This document shows positions 9,066 to 17,786 of a stretch of DNA of 64,000 bases, in pieces. The DNA comes from Polyangium fumosum (GTDB taxonomy: Bacteria > Myxococcota_A > Polyangia > Polyangiales > Polyangiaceae). Each line of letters starts with the position of its first letter. The first letter of the stretch is position 1. Where the stretch lies: the NCBI RefSeq assembly GCF_005144585.1, contig NZ_SSMQ01000002.1, positions 1 through 64,000 of the forward strand, in the 5' to 3' direction. A model generated the notes under the pieces. That model made no database searches and had not been told where the DNA came from. It was given only the letters and a program-made list of their open reading frames with translations. A program made the translations under genes and the position numbers.

Positions 9066-9224
9066 TCAGCGCCGGCCGATCGGGCGAAACAGGAGGCCCG
9101 TCACGGCGAAGGCGATGGAGATGACGAGCAGGACGTGGATCCACGGGCCTGCCTGGTAGACGCCCGTCACAGCGAGCAGCCAGGCGAGGAAGGCGCCGAT
9201 GGTGAGTCCCCAGAAGACCAGCAT
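9066..9224 (-). CDS. small hydrophobic membrane protein, 52 aa (lmo0937/DUF5670-like)
   Basis: A 52-codon frame with an ATG at 9224 and TGA at 9066-9068. The protein begins MLVFWGLTIGAFLAWLLAV and ends VTGLLFRPIGRR. It has two hydrophobic helices (residues 2-22 and 29-46) joined by a Gly/Pro turn (GVYQAGPWIH) and a basic C-terminus. This matches the pattern of the tiny lmo0937-family (DUF5670) membrane proteins, which have a G-x-x-I-H turn followed by a hydrophobic helix. It diverges from the acyl-CoA dehydrogenase gene and could be cotranscribed with the MBL hydrolase gene (52-base gap). No strong ribosome-binding site is visible. Confidence 0.6.
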   Translation of the reverse strand: MLVFWGLTIGAFLAWLLAVTGVYQAGPWIHVLLVISIAFAVTGLLFRPIGRR

Positions 9225-9319
9225 CGTCCGGCGCCGTTGCGAAGGGCGTGCCCGACCTGCGTGGGAAGGTGCTTCGCATGAGGACGGGTGGCGGTGGCTC
9301 TCGTGCTAGTGTCGCGCGC

Positions 9320-10477
9320 ATGAGCGACGTCGTCTTCGACCTCGAGAACCCGACCGAAGAGCACCGGATGCTGCGCCAGATGGTGCGGAACTTCGTCCGC
9401 GACGTGGTGGAGCCGCAGGCGGAAGAGCATGATCGCAAGGGCACGCTGAACGTCCCCTTGCTCCGGCAGGCGGGCGAGCTCGGCTTGCTCGGCCTCACGA
9501 TCCCGGAGAAGGACGGGGGCGCGGGCATGGACGCCGTGGGCTCGGTCGTCGTGCACCACGAGCTGTCGAAGAGCGATCCGGGCTTCTGCCTCGCGTACCT
9601 CGCGCACGCGGTGCTCTTCGTGAACAACTTCTACTACGCCTCGAACGAAGCGCAGCGCGAGCGCTGGTTGTCCAAGGTGATCTCGGGCGAGTGGATCGGC
9701 GCGATGGGCATGACGGAGCCGTCGAGCGGCACCGACGTGCTCGGCATGCGCACCACGGCGCGGCGCGAGGGCGACGGGTTCGTGATCAAGGGCCACAAGG
9801 CGCTCATCACGAACGCGGTCGATGCGGACGTGTTCATCGTCTACGCGAAGGTCGAGGACGCGGTGACGACGTTCGTCGTCGAGCGAAACACGCCGGGGTT
9901 CTCCGTCGGAAAGAAGACGGAGAAGATGGGAATGCGCGCGAGCACGTTGAGCGAGTTCATGCTCGAGGACGTCTTCGTGCCGGCGGAGAACGTGCTCGGC
10001 ACGGTGGGCGGGGGCGTGCGCAACATGATGCGCAACCTGGAGCTCGAGCGGCTCACGCTGGCGGCGATGAGCCTCGGCATCGCGGATCGTTGCCTCGACA
10101 TCATGGTGCGGTACGCGGCGGAGCGGACGAGCTTCGGCAAGTCGATCGCGGAGCACGGGCAGATCCAGCGATACATCGGCGAGAGCTTCGCGAAGACGGA
10201 GGCCGCGCGGGCGCTCGTCTACTGCGTGGCGCGGGACGTCGGCCCGGCCAAACGCAACCGCATCGGCACGGACGCGGCGAAGCTCTTCGCGGCGCCGGTG
10301 GGCAAGGAGGTCGCCGACAACGCGATGCAGGTCCTCGGCGGCTGGGGGTACTGCAACGAGTACAAGGTCGAGCGGTTCCTGCGCGACGCGAAGCTGCTCG
10401 AAATCGGCGGAGGCACGCTGGAGTCGCACCAGAAGAATTTGACGAAGGAACTCCTGCGGAAGGTCAAGCAGGATTAA
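9320..10477 (+). CDS. acyl-CoA dehydrogenase, isovaleryl-CoA dehydrogenase-like
   Basis: A 385-aa FAD enzyme. The ATG at 9320 gives the canonical N-terminus (MSDVVFDLENPTEEHRMLRQ). Family signatures are MGMTEPSSGTDV, the mobile loop into RYAAERTSFGKSI, the QVLGGWGYCNEYKVERFLRDAKL core and a terminal EIGGGTLESHQ. The usual C-terminal catalytic Glu (EGT) is Gly here, whereas LELERL in the middle supplies the Glu used by isovaleryl-CoA dehydrogenases. That arrangement favours a branched-chain (leucine pathway) or long-chain enzyme over the short-chain type. It likely oxidises isovaleryl-CoA to 3-methylcrotonyl-CoA and passes electrons to ETF. No other leucine-catabolic gene is adjacent. Confidence 0.9.
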   Translation: MSDVVFDLENPTEEHRMLRQMVRNFVRDVVEPQAEEHDRKGTLNVPLLRQAGELGLLGLTIPEKDGGAGMDAVGSVVVHHELSKSDPGFCLAYLAHAVLFVNNFYYASNEAQRERWLSKVISGEWIGAMGMTEPSSGTDVLGMRTTARREGDGFVIKGHKALITNAVDADVFIVYAKVEDAVTTFVVERNTPGFSVGKKTEKMGMRASTLSEFMLEDVFVPAENVLGTVGGGVRNMMRNLELERLTLAAMSLGIADRCLDIMVRYAAERTSFGKSIAEHGQIQRYIGESFAKTEAARALVYCVARDVGPAKRNRIGTDAAKLFAAPVGKEVADNAMQVLGGWGYCNEYKVERFLRDAKLLEIGGGTLESHQKNLTKELLRKVKQD

Positions 10478-10641
10478 GGCCTACACGGCGAGCGATTTTC
10501 TTTCGACAACATACCCTCCTCCTCCTACGATATTGTCATCGTTAAACGGACGGGATGTTGAGGGGCCGTGACAATCCGTATCCTGTCTTGCACAGCGGAT
10601 TGCACCTGTACGATAGGGGAAATCAAAGAAAGGATATGCCG

Positions 10642-10667
10642 CCTACGAAGCCCGCGGGCTCCGTAGG
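10642..10667. promoter_or_regulatory. 26-base near-perfect palindrome upstream of kaiC
   Basis: The half-sites CCTACGAAGCCCG and CGGGCTCCGTAGG pair at 12 of 13 positions. The palindrome is centred about 80 bases upstream of the kaiC ATG. It is a candidate operator or leader hairpin for the clock operon. Confidence 0.45.
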
Positions 10668-10678
10668 GGCACGAGCGT

Positions 10679-10694
10679 ATCGGCTTGGGCCGAT
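10679..10694. promoter_or_regulatory. 6-bp stem, 4-base loop upstream of kaiC
   Basis: ATCGGC-ttgg-GCCGAT is a perfect small hairpin lying 11 bases after the larger palindrome and about 40 bases before the kaiC start. A leader structure is possible. Confidence 0.3.
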
Positions 10695-10733
10695 GCGTGA
10701 CCGATTGACCTATCGATTGGGAGTTGGGCTCGT

Positions 10734-12485
10734 ATGGACACATACGAATCTGCGAGGGTTGTTGGTACTTCGATAGAATCATCCAATGTTCTGAAAAAAA
10801 CTCCGACCGGTATCAAGGGATTCGATGAAATCTCGGTCGGGGGACTCCCGAGAGGACGCACCACGCTGGTATGCGGGAGCGCGGGCTCGGGCAAGACGCT
10901 CTTCGCAATGGAGTTCCTGGTCCGCGGCGCGACCGAGCACGTCGAGCCCGGGGTCTTTCTCGCATTCGAGGAGACGGCCGTGGAGCTCACGCAGAGCGTC
11001 GCCTCGCTCGGCTTCGACCTCGACACGCTCATCGCCCGCAAGCTTTTGGCGATCGACTACGTGCACGTGGAGCGGAGCGAGATCCTCGAGACCGGGGACT
11101 ACGATCTCAATGGCCTCTTCGTGCGGCTCGCCTATGCGATCGACTCGGTCGGGGCGAAGCGCGTGGTCATCGACTCGCTGGAGACCCTGTTCTCGGCGCT
11201 CGGCGACGAGGCCATCCTGCGCTCCGAGCTCCGAAGGCTCTTCCGCTGGCTGAAAGATCGCGGCGTGACCGCGGTCATCACGGCCGAACGCGGCGACGGC
11301 ACCCTGACGCGGCACGGAATCGAGGAGTACGTCTCCGATTGCGTGATCCTGCTCGAACAACGCGTGCACGAGCGGGTCGCCACGCGTTACCTGCGCGTCG
11401 TCAAATACCGCGGGACGATGCACGGGACGAACGAATATCCGTTCCTCATCGACGCCGGCGGCATCTCGGTCGTGCCCGTGACCTCGCTCGGGCTCGAGCA
11501 CAACGCCTCCGAAGAGCGCATGTCGACCGGCGTGCCGCGCCTCGACGCCATGCTCGGCGGCAAAGGCATCTACCGCGGGTCGAGCGTGCTCATCTCGGGG
11601 ACCGCGGGCACGGGCAAATCGAGCCTGGCGGCGCACGTGGTCCACAACGCCTGCCGTCGCGGCGAGCGGTGCCTCTACTTCGCGTTCGAGGAGTCGCAGG
11701 GACAGTTCGTGCGCAACATGCGCTCGATCGGCGTCGACCTCCAGCCGTGGCTCGACCAGGGCCGGCTCCTCTTCAAGGCCTCCCGCCCGACGCTCTTCGG
11801 ACTGGAGATGCACCTCGCGAACATGCACCGGCTCGTCGAGTCCTTCGAGCCGAGCGTCGTCGTGATCGATCACGTGACGAACTTCTCCATGGTGGCGACG
11901 ACCTTCGAGGTGCGCGCGATGCTCATGCGGCTCGTCGACTTCCTGAAGAGCCGCGGGATCACTGCGATCTTCACGAGCCTGACGGCGGGCAGCGGCGCGC
12001 TGGAGGAGACGGACGTCGGGATCTCGTCGCTCATGGATACGTGGCTGCTCGTGCAATTCCTCGAAGGAAGCGGAGAGCGGAACCGGGGGCTCTACGTGCT
12101 CAAGTCGAGGGGCATGGCGCACTCGAACCAGGTGCGCGAGTTCCACCTCAGCGACCACGGGATCGATCTGCTCGACGTCTACGTGGGGCCCGCGGGGGTG
12201 CTCACGGGGTCGGCGCGACAGGTGCAGGAGGCGCAGGAGCGCGCGGACGCGATCACGCGGCAGCAAGCGACCGAGCGCAAGCAGCGTGAGCTCGCGCGGA
12301 AGCGTGCTCAGGTCGAGGCACAGATCCTCTCGCTGCGGGCAGAGTTCGAGGCGGAGGAGCAGGAGGTCCTGGCCATCGTGGAGCAGGACAAACACCGCGA
12401 GACGACCCTCCGTCACGACCGTGAACAGATGGCCCGTCTCCGGAACGCGGACACGAGCAAGCAGCAGACGGGAGGTGCCGGATGA
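10734..12485 (+). CDS. kaiC: KaiC-family circadian-clock ATPase/autokinase
   Basis: A 583-aa tandem RecA-like protein. The CI domain (about 20-250) has Walker A GSAGSGKT (48-55) and the paired catalytic Glu of FEE (79-80). The CII domain (about 262-490) has GTAGTGKS (289-296) and FEES (Glu319-320). The autophosphorylation pair of CII is present as Ser431-Ser432 (GISSLMDT), where cyanobacterial KaiC has Ser-Thr, so the kinase function is probably kept. After residue 495 a long charged coiled coil (about 80 residues) replaces the short KaiA-binding tail. It is the first gene of an operon; its TGA overlaps the kaiB ATG (ATGA). No KaiA is present, as in other non-cyanobacterial Kai systems. Confidence 0.93.
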   Translation: MDTYESARVVGTSIESSNVLKKTPTGIKGFDEISVGGLPRGRTTLVCGSAGSGKTLFAMEFLVRGATEHVEPGVFLAFEETAVELTQSVASLGFDLDTLIARKLLAIDYVHVERSEILETGDYDLNGLFVRLAYAIDSVGAKRVVIDSLETLFSALGDEAILRSELRRLFRWLKDRGVTAVITAERGDGTLTRHGIEEYVSDCVILLEQRVHERVATRYLRVVKYRGTMHGTNEYPFLIDAGGISVVPVTSLGLEHNASEERMSTGVPRLDAMLGGKGIYRGSSVLISGTAGTGKSSLAAHVVHNACRRGERCLYFAFEESQGQFVRNMRSIGVDLQPWLDQGRLLFKASRPTLFGLEMHLANMHRLVESFEPSVVVIDHVTNFSMVATTFEVRAMLMRLVDFLKSRGITAIFTSLTAGSGALEETDVGISSLMDTWLLVQFLEGSGERNRGLYVLKSRGMAHSNQVREFHLSDHGIDLLDVYVGPAGVLTGSARQVQEAQERADAITRQQATERKQRELARKRAQVEAQILSLRAEFEAEEQEVLAIVEQDKHRETTLRHDREQMARLRNADTSKQQTGGAG

Positions 12486-12796
12486 CGAGCCCCGGAAACG
12501 GAATCCAACCCGAAGGGAGCGCCGACATCTGGGAGTTACGGCTTTACGTCGCGGGCCAGACGCGGAAGTCGCTCCTCGCGCTCTCCAACCTGAAGCGGCT
12601 CTGCGAGGAGCACCTCGCAGGGAACTACCGCATCGAGATCGTCGATCTGCTCCAGCACCCGCAGCTCGCGGAGGGGGATCAAATCCTGGCGATCCCCACG
12701 CTCGTGCGGCGGCTGCCCGAGCCGATCCGGAAGATCATCGGGGACCTGTCGAACACAGAGCGTGTGCTCGTGGGTCTCGACATCCGGCCTCGTTGA
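12482..12796 (+). CDS. kaiB: KaiB circadian-clock protein
   Basis: A 104-aa KaiB. It aligns across the whole fold: [12 protein letters not shown] (thioredoxin-like strand and turn), [33 protein letters not shown], and the C-terminal [19 protein letters not shown]. The last segment is the part that refolds when cyanobacterial KaiB switches to its KaiC-binding form. A 17-residue N-terminal extension precedes the domain. Its start overlaps the kaiC stop by 4 bases, implying translational coupling. It likely binds the phosphorylated KaiC ring. Confidence 0.95.
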   Translation: MTSPGNGIQPEGSADIWELRLYVAGQTRKSLLALSNLKRLCEEHLAGNYRIEIVDLLQHPQLAEGDQILAIPTLVRRLPEPIRKIIGDLSNTERVLVGLDIRPR

Positions 12797-12806
12797 AAGA
12801 AGGACC

Positions 12807-13199
12807 ATGGGGGGGAGCGATCAAAACGACGGGCGCCGCGAAGAAACCACCCGAGTGGCCTCGGGAGACACGGCGGACTTCTGGGAGAAGGCGCTCGCCG
12901 ACGATCCCCCGGAGACGTACGTCCTCCGGCTCTACGTCGTCGGCAACTCCCCCCGTTCGCGGCGGGCGATCCGCAACGTGCGTAGGCTCTGCGATGAGCA
13001 CCTCGCGGGTCGCTACGATCTCGAGGTGCACGATCTGAACCAGGAACCGTGGCTCGCGCGCGACGCGCAAATCATCGCCGCGCCGACGCTGGTGCGAGAG
13101 CGGCCGCTGCCCGTGCAGCGCATCATCGGCTCGCTCTCCGGTGTCCAGCGTGTCCTCGTGGGTCTCGGGCTTCCTTCCCACGAACCGGGGGATCCATGA
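12807..13199 (+). CDS. second KaiB-like protein
   Basis: A 130-aa protein. The ATG at 12807 is chosen because of the upstream site (gaaagaagga). An acidic 45-residue extension precedes a KaiB domain: LRLYVVGNSPRS, YDLEVHDLNQEPWLARDAQI, IAAPTLVRERPLP and VQRIIGSLSGVQRVLVGLG. Several residues that are near-invariant in KaiB, and kept in the neighbouring copy, differ here: GDLS is GSLS and the closing GLD is GLG. It may be a diverged partner that binds KaiC differently or connects to the histidine kinase, whose N-terminus could read such a thioredoxin-like fold. Its TGA overlaps the start of that kinase gene (ATGA). Confidence 0.88.
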   Translation: MGGSDQNDGRREETTRVASGDTADFWEKALADDPPETYVLRLYVVGNSPRSRRAIRNVRRLCDEHLAGRYDLEVHDLNQEPWLARDAQIIAAPTLVRERPLPVQRIIGSLSGVQRVLVGLGLPSHEPGDP

Positions 13200-14926
13200 C
13201 GAAGAAGGACGTCGACGCGAGCACCCAACCTCCGGCCCCGATCGTCGCGCACGACCTCATCCTGCGGGTCGAAGAAGCCGAAGCGACGCTCGCGGCGATC
13301 CGCGCCGGCGAGGTGGACGCGCTCGTGGTCGCCGCCGACGGCACGCCGCAGGTCTTCGTGCTGAAAGGCGCCGACCACGCGCACCGGACGCTGCTGGAGA
13401 GCCTGAACGAGGGCGCGATGACGATCACCGGGGACGGGACGATCCTCTTCGCCAACCGCAAGCTCGCCGAGATGCTCGAGCGCCCGCTCGGCAAGGTGCT
13501 CGGCGCGTCGCTGTCGGGGTTCGTCGTGCCCGAACAGGCAGCGGCGCTCTCCGCGCTGCTCGCCCTGGCCAAGGGCGGGAGCGCCAAAGGGGAGGTGTCG
13601 TTCATGCAAGCAAGCGGCGCGCAGTTGCCGGTGATGTTGTCGATCCGGGACGCGGGCGAGGAAGACCCGACGTTCACCGGGGTCGCGACGGATCTGACGC
13701 CGCTCAAGGCAGCGGAGGCGGCGCTGCGGCAGGTGAACGACGAGCTCGAAGCGCGCGTCGCGGCGAGGACGGCCGAGCTCGTGAAGGCGAACGAGGCGCT
13801 GCGCGAGGCCGATCGGCGCAAGGACGAGTTCCTCTCGATGCTGGGGCACGAGCTGCGCAACCCGCTCGCGCCGATCCTGACGGCGGCGGAGATGATCCGC
13901 ATGTCGACGCAAGGCGACACGCGGGTCGAGCGGTTCCGGAGCGTGATCGAGCGGCAGGCGCGCAACCTGTCACGGCTCGTCGACGACCTGCTCGACGTCT
14001 CGCGCATCACGCGCGGGACGATCACGCTGCAGACGATGCTCGTGGATCTCGGGACGATCGTGCGGAGCGCGATGGACGCGGCGCGGCCGCTCATCGACGC
14101 CTCGGGCCACACGCTCGTGGTGTCGTTGCCGGCGGCGCCGGTGCTCGTGCAGGGCGATCCGACGCGGCTCGAGCAGGTGATCGTGAACCTGCTGAACAAC
14201 GCGGCGAAGTACACCGAGCGCGGCGGGCAGATCGCGCTCTCGGTCGAGCAGGACAAGGCGGGCGTGACCACGACCGTGAAGGACAACGGGATCGGGATGC
14301 CCGCGGATCTCCTGCCGCGTGTCTTTGATCTGTTCGTACAGGGCGAACGCACGCTCGATCGATCGCAGGGTGGGCTCGGCATCGGCCTCACGCTCGTGAA
14401 GAGCCTGATCACGATGCACGGCGGCTCGGTCGAGGCGCGGAGCGAGGGCGTGGGCAAGGGCTCGGAGATCGTGGTGCGCCTGCCGCACGTGCGGCGCGAC
14501 GGCCCGAGCGCGAAGGCGCCCCCGACCGAGGAGGCTCCGGCGAGCACGCAACGAGCGCTCGTCGTGGAGGACAACGCGGACGCGGCGGACATGCTCTCCG
14601 AGCTGCTCGGGCTCTGGGGCTACGACGTGCGGGCGGCGCAGAGCGGCGAGGAGGGCGTGACGCTGGCGGCGACGTTCCGCCCGCATGTGGTGCTGGTCGA
14701 CATCGGCCTGCCGGGCATGGACGGGTTCGAGGTCGCGCGGCGGCTGCGCGCGACGAGGCCAACGTCGAAGGCGCTGGTGATCGGCGTGAGTGGCTACGGG
14801 CAGGAGGCGGATCGACGCAAGGCCGAGGAGGCGGGCATCGATCATCAGCTCATGAAGCCGCTCGATCCGCAGGTGCTGGCGGGGCTGCTCACGCGCGCGA
14901 AAAAAAACGGCGCCCGGAGCCCGTAG
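13196..14926 (+). CDS. PAS hybrid histidine kinase with receiver domain, Kai output
   Basis: A 576-aa cytoplasmic hybrid kinase starting at the ATG at 13196. Residues 1-65 include a short helical module (RVEEAEATLAAIRAGEVDALV). A PAS domain spans about 65-175, then a coiled coil (LEARVAARTAELVKANEAL). The HisKA domain has phosphoacceptor His218 (SMLGHELRNPLAP), and HATPase_c has boxes NLLNNAAKY, DNGIGM and GGLGIGLTLVK. A C-terminal receiver (about 455-570) has the acidic pocket VVEDNADAAD, phosphoacceptor Asp in LVDIGLPGMDG and Lys in MKPLD. No DNA-binding domain is present, so output must pass to another regulator. It is the last gene of the kai operon. Many bacterial KaiBC loci carry such a kinase, likely the clock's output or input. 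Confidence 0.92.
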   Translation: MTKKDVDASTQPPAPIVAHDLILRVEEAEATLAAIRAGEVDALVVAADGTPQVFVLKGADHAHRTLLESLNEGAMTITGDGTILFANRKLAEMLERPLGKVLGASLSGFVVPEQAAALSALLALAKGGSAKGEVSFMQASGAQLPVMLSIRDAGEEDPTFTGVATDLTPLKAAEAALRQVNDELEARVAARTAELVKANEALREADRRKDEFLSMLGHELRNPLAPILTAAEMIRMSTQGDTRVERFRSVIERQARNLSRLVDDLLDVSRITRGTITLQTMLVDLGTIVRSAMDAARPLIDASGHTLVVSLPAAPVLVQGDPTRLEQVIVNLLNNAAKYTERGGQIALSVEQDKAGVTTTVKDNGIGMPADLLPRVFDLFVQGERTLDRSQGGLGIGLTLVKSLITMHGGSVEARSEGVGKGSEIVVRLPHVRRDGPSAKAPPTEEAPASTQRALVVEDNADAADMLSELLGLWGYDVRAAQSGEEGVTLAATFRPHVVLVDIGLPGMDGFEVARRLRATRPTSKALVIGVSGYGQEADRRKAEEAGIDHQLMKPLDPQVLAGLLTRAKKNGARSP

Positions 14927-14930
14927 AGAT

Positions 14931-15674
14931 TCAAACGACGGGCACGAGCTTGTAGACGTCGACGTCGACGCCGGGGCTGTAGAGCGCGAGCGGCTCGCCT
15001 GCGGGCGCTGGCAAGCCCGCGGCCGCGACCATTCCGTCGCGCCACGATTCGACCTTCACCTCGTGGAGCGGATACGGCACGTGGTGGACGCGCCCGAGCG
15101 ACAAACCCGAGCGGGTGCGAGCGTAAAGGATGTACCGCTCGGCGAAGAAATGCGTGAGCGTGCCGGGTTTGGCGGAGCCGATCGAGTCTCCGATATGGTA
15201 CCGCGCCTCGAATTCAGCCGGCGTGGGGCCGGGGAAGATGCGCTTGCTCCGGTAATCGACGGTGTTCCCCGCGATGTCGAGCGTCATCGAGGCGCGGTGG
15301 TACGGCAGGTGCCAGCCGGCGCGCGCGACGGCCACCGCAATCGACGCGGCCGCGTCGAGGCTGAAGAACCAGACGCCCGGATCCTTGCCACGGAGGTGCA
15401 CGTACGTGCGGACGTTGAGCTCGTGGAAATGGGAGACCCCCGGGACCGAAGGAGACCAGCGGGGCGCGACGTCCCGCATCGTGAAGGGCACGACCCCGAC
15501 CCACGCTTTTCCCTCGAACGTGTCGACCGAGAGCTCGGGGGGCAGGAGCCTCGTGATCGCCTCGGCCGGCACCTCCCAGTGCAGGAAAAGCAGGGTTCGC
15601 CACCGCTGGAAGCCGGCGGGCCGGCCCGGCGGACGTTCGGCCGGAGAGAGGCGGTCGATCATGGTGGGGGACAT
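14931..15674 (-). CDS. DUF2071 (YqjF-like) protein
   Basis: A 247-aa protein. The ATG at 15674 is preceded by ggaagaggtacc, which fits a ribosome-binding site better than upstream options. The full DUF2071 pattern is visible: WRTLLFLHWEVPAEAITRLLP, WVGVVPFTM, FHELNVRTYV, GVWFFSLDAAAS and HLPYHRASM. The family shares the acetoacetate-decarboxylase-like fold, but its biochemical role is unknown. It converges on the histidine kinase gene (4-base gap) and diverges from holA. Confidence 0.88.
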   Translation of the reverse strand: MSPTMIDRLSPAERPPGRPAGFQRWRTLLFLHWEVPAEAITRLLPPELSVDTFEGKAWVGVVPFTMRDVAPRWSPSVPGVSHFHELNVRTYVHLRGKDPGVWFFSLDAAASIAVAVARAGWHLPYHRASMTLDIAGNTVDYRSKRIFPGPTPAEFEARYHIGDSIGSAKPGTLTHFFAERYILYARTRSGLSLGRVHHVPYPLHEVKVESWRDGMVAAAGLPAPAGEPLALYSPGVDVDVYKLVPVV

Positions 15675-15728
15675 GGTACCTCTTCCCGCGCTTGACGCGC
15701 CCCTCCGAAGGGACGAACGAGGACACCC

Positions 15729-16790
15729 GTGACGCCCGAGCAAGCCATCCAGGAAGCCACAAAAGGGACCCTGCGGCCCGTCTACCTCGTGCTCGGCGAG
15801 GAGCGGTACCTCGCCGACAAGGTGGTGCACGCCCTCCGCGAGGCGACGATGCTCGGCGGCATCGCGGGCTTCAACGAGGACAAGTTCACCGCCGGCGAGG
15901 CGAGCGTGGACGCGGTCCTCTCGGCCTCGAAGATGGTGCCGATGATGGCCAAGCGCAGGTTCGTCCTGGCGCGGGGCCTCGAGCGCTGGGAGAAGAAGGG
16001 CGACAGCGAGGACGACGAGGGCGGCGGCAAGAGCGCCTCGGAGGGCAAGCGCGGGGCGAAAGACGCGAGCCCCCTCGACGCGCTCGCCGAGTACGCGAAG
16101 GCGCCGGCCTCGTCGACGGTGCTCGTGCTGTCGGCGACGAAGCTCCACGCGCAACGCAAGATCGTGACGGCGGCGAAGAAGGAGGACTTCCTCGTCAACT
16201 GCGAGCCCGTGAGCCGCAAGGCGCTGCCGACCGTGGTGCGGCAGATGTCCAAGGAACGAGGGCACGACATCGCGCCGGACGTGGCCGATCACCTGGCGGA
16301 GATCGCCGGGCCGGAGCTCGGCTACGTGGCGGACGCGATCGAGCGGCTGAGCTTGTTCGTCGGGGAGGGCAAGCCGATCACGGAGGACGCGGTCGTGACG
16401 ATGGTGATGAAGGTCCGGCCGGGCTCGGTGTGGGACCTCGTCGACGCGCTCACGCGGCGGCGGCTCGACAAGGCGCTCGCGGTGCTCGCGGAGGTCGTGG
16501 ATTCGAAGGACGGCGGGCTGCCGCTGCTCGGGCTCGTGGCCTCGAACGTGCGGAAAATGGTGAAGATGGATTCGGCGCTGCGCGCGGGGGCGAACGTGAA
16601 CGAGGCGGCTGCGCGCGCGGGCATTCCGCCGTTCAAGGCGCAGGAGACGGCGCAGACGTTGAAATCGCTGCCGCGCGGGACCTTGCCCACGTGGGTGCGC
16701 CTGCTCGCGGAGGCGGATCGAGCGCTCAAGGGCTCGAAACGCACGCCGCAGGCGGTGCTCGAGACGATGGTGATTTCGATGTGCCGGTGA
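15729..16790 (+). CDS. holA: DNA polymerase III delta subunit
   Basis: A 353-aa clamp-loader subunit that opens the beta clamp. The GTG at 15729 sits behind GAGGA. The N-terminus (RPVYLVLGEERYLADKVV) is the typical delta start, and the C-terminal helical part (WDLVDALTRRRLDKALAVL, LPLLGLVASNVRKMVKM, TLPTWVRLLAEADRALKGS) is the collar domain. It lacks a working Walker A, as expected of delta. A charged insertion at about 95-115 (EDDEGGGKSASEGKRG) is unusual. It is about the usual family length (330-350). The gene stands alone between a DUF2071 gene and plsC. Confidence 0.93.
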   Translation: MTPEQAIQEATKGTLRPVYLVLGEERYLADKVVHALREATMLGGIAGFNEDKFTAGEASVDAVLSASKMVPMMAKRRFVLARGLERWEKKGDSEDDEGGGKSASEGKRGAKDASPLDALAEYAKAPASSTVLVLSATKLHAQRKIVTAAKKEDFLVNCEPVSRKALPTVVRQMSKERGHDIAPDVADHLAEIAGPELGYVADAIERLSLFVGEGKPITEDAVVTMVMKVRPGSVWDLVDALTRRRLDKALAVLAEVVDSKDGGLPLLGLVASNVRKMVKMDSALRAGANVNEAAARAGIPPFKAQETAQTLKSLPRGTLPTWVRLLAEADRALKGSKRTPQAVLETMVISMCR

Positions 16791-16793
16791 GGC

Positions 16794-17618
16794 TCAGGCG
16801 GGGGGCGAGGCTTCGATCGCGGCCGGGACCGTGGCTTTTGGTGCCTCGCTCTCGTCGTCCTCCTCGGAGGGCAGCGTCGGCATCCACTTGCCGAGCCGTT
16901 CGAAGGCCGACGAGATATCACCCCGCACGCGATCACGCAGGGTGTCGAGGTCGGCCATCGTCATGCCTTTCACGTCGACGGGCGGCAGGACTTCGATGCG
17001 GGCCTGGCATTTCACGCCGAAGACCCACGAGTTCTTGGGGATCGCGTGGCGCGTGCCGGCGACGGCGATGGGCAGGATGGGGATACCCGTCTCCAGGGCG
17101 AGGCGGAACGCGCCGTCCTTGAAGGGCTTGAGCTCACCGTCGGAGGAGCGCGTGCCTTCGGGGAAGATCATCACGCTCATGCCGCGGTCGAGGTACCATT
17201 TGCAGCGCTCCATCGCCGATTTTGCGCTCTCGCGCTCGCCGCGGCGGAGCGGGATGTCGCCGGCCATGCTCATCATCCAGCCGAGGCCCGGGACCTTGAA
17301 ATTGCTCTCCTTCGAGAGCCATTTCATTTCCCAGGGCAAATAGCTGATCGCGGGGATGTCGGCGATCGACTGATGATTGGCGACTACGATGAAAGGCCCG
17401 CTGTCCTTGGGCCTCTGCCAGCCGGAGACCTTCACGCTCCAGAGCGGGTTCAAGCGGACGAGCATCGTGCCGCAAACGCGAAAGAACCTGCCCGTGATTT
17501 TGCGGACGCGGTCGAATGGTGCGGTCGTGACAAACACCAACGCGACGGCGCCGGTCGACACCGTCACGACGGCGAGAATCTCGAACCAGTTCCAGAGCGA
17601 AACGAGCTTGGCCTTCAT
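16794..17618 (-). CDS. plsC: 1-acyl-sn-glycerol-3-phosphate acyltransferase
   Basis: A 274-aa membrane acyltransferase. The ATG at 17618 is preferred over a TTG 42 bases upstream. Residues 10-32 form a membrane helix. The catalytic HX4D motif is NHQSIAD (His82, Asp87), and the acyl-acceptor motif is FPEGTRS (151-157); both are intact. It converts lysophosphatidic acid to phosphatidic acid in phospholipid synthesis. A short acidic tail (SEEDDESE) follows the domain. Its stop faces the holA stop with a 3-base gap. Confidence 0.9.
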   Translation of the reverse strand: MKAKLVSLWNWFEILAVVTVSTGAVALVFVTTAPFDRVRKITGRFFRVCGTMLVRLNPLWSVKVSGWQRPKDSGPFIVVANHQSIADIPAISYLPWEMKWLSKESNFKVPGLGWMMSMAGDIPLRRGERESAKSAMERCKWYLDRGMSVMIFPEGTRSSDGELKPFKDGAFRLALETGIPILPIAVAGTRHAIPKNSWVFGVKCQARIEVLPPVDVKGMTMADLDTLRDRVRGDISSAFERLGKWMPTLPSEEDDESEAPKATVPAAIEASPPA

Positions 17619-17786
17619 GGAGGAAGGCCCATCTTTACCCGACTGCAGAAAAGCCGGCAAGAGGAGGAAAGGCCGTTTCCAGCATGACGCAATGCGCGTC
17701 TTGCGCTGCGTCGTTGGATTTCATGCAATCGTGACGAGAACCTGACAGAGGGAGGGTGAAAACCCTACATTCGTCTCGCGACGCGG

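Noticed and set aside
10588-10605. TTGCAC direct repeat considered as a sigma-54 promoter
   Set aside because: The upstream element lacks the GG of the -24 box, and the spacing is one base too long.
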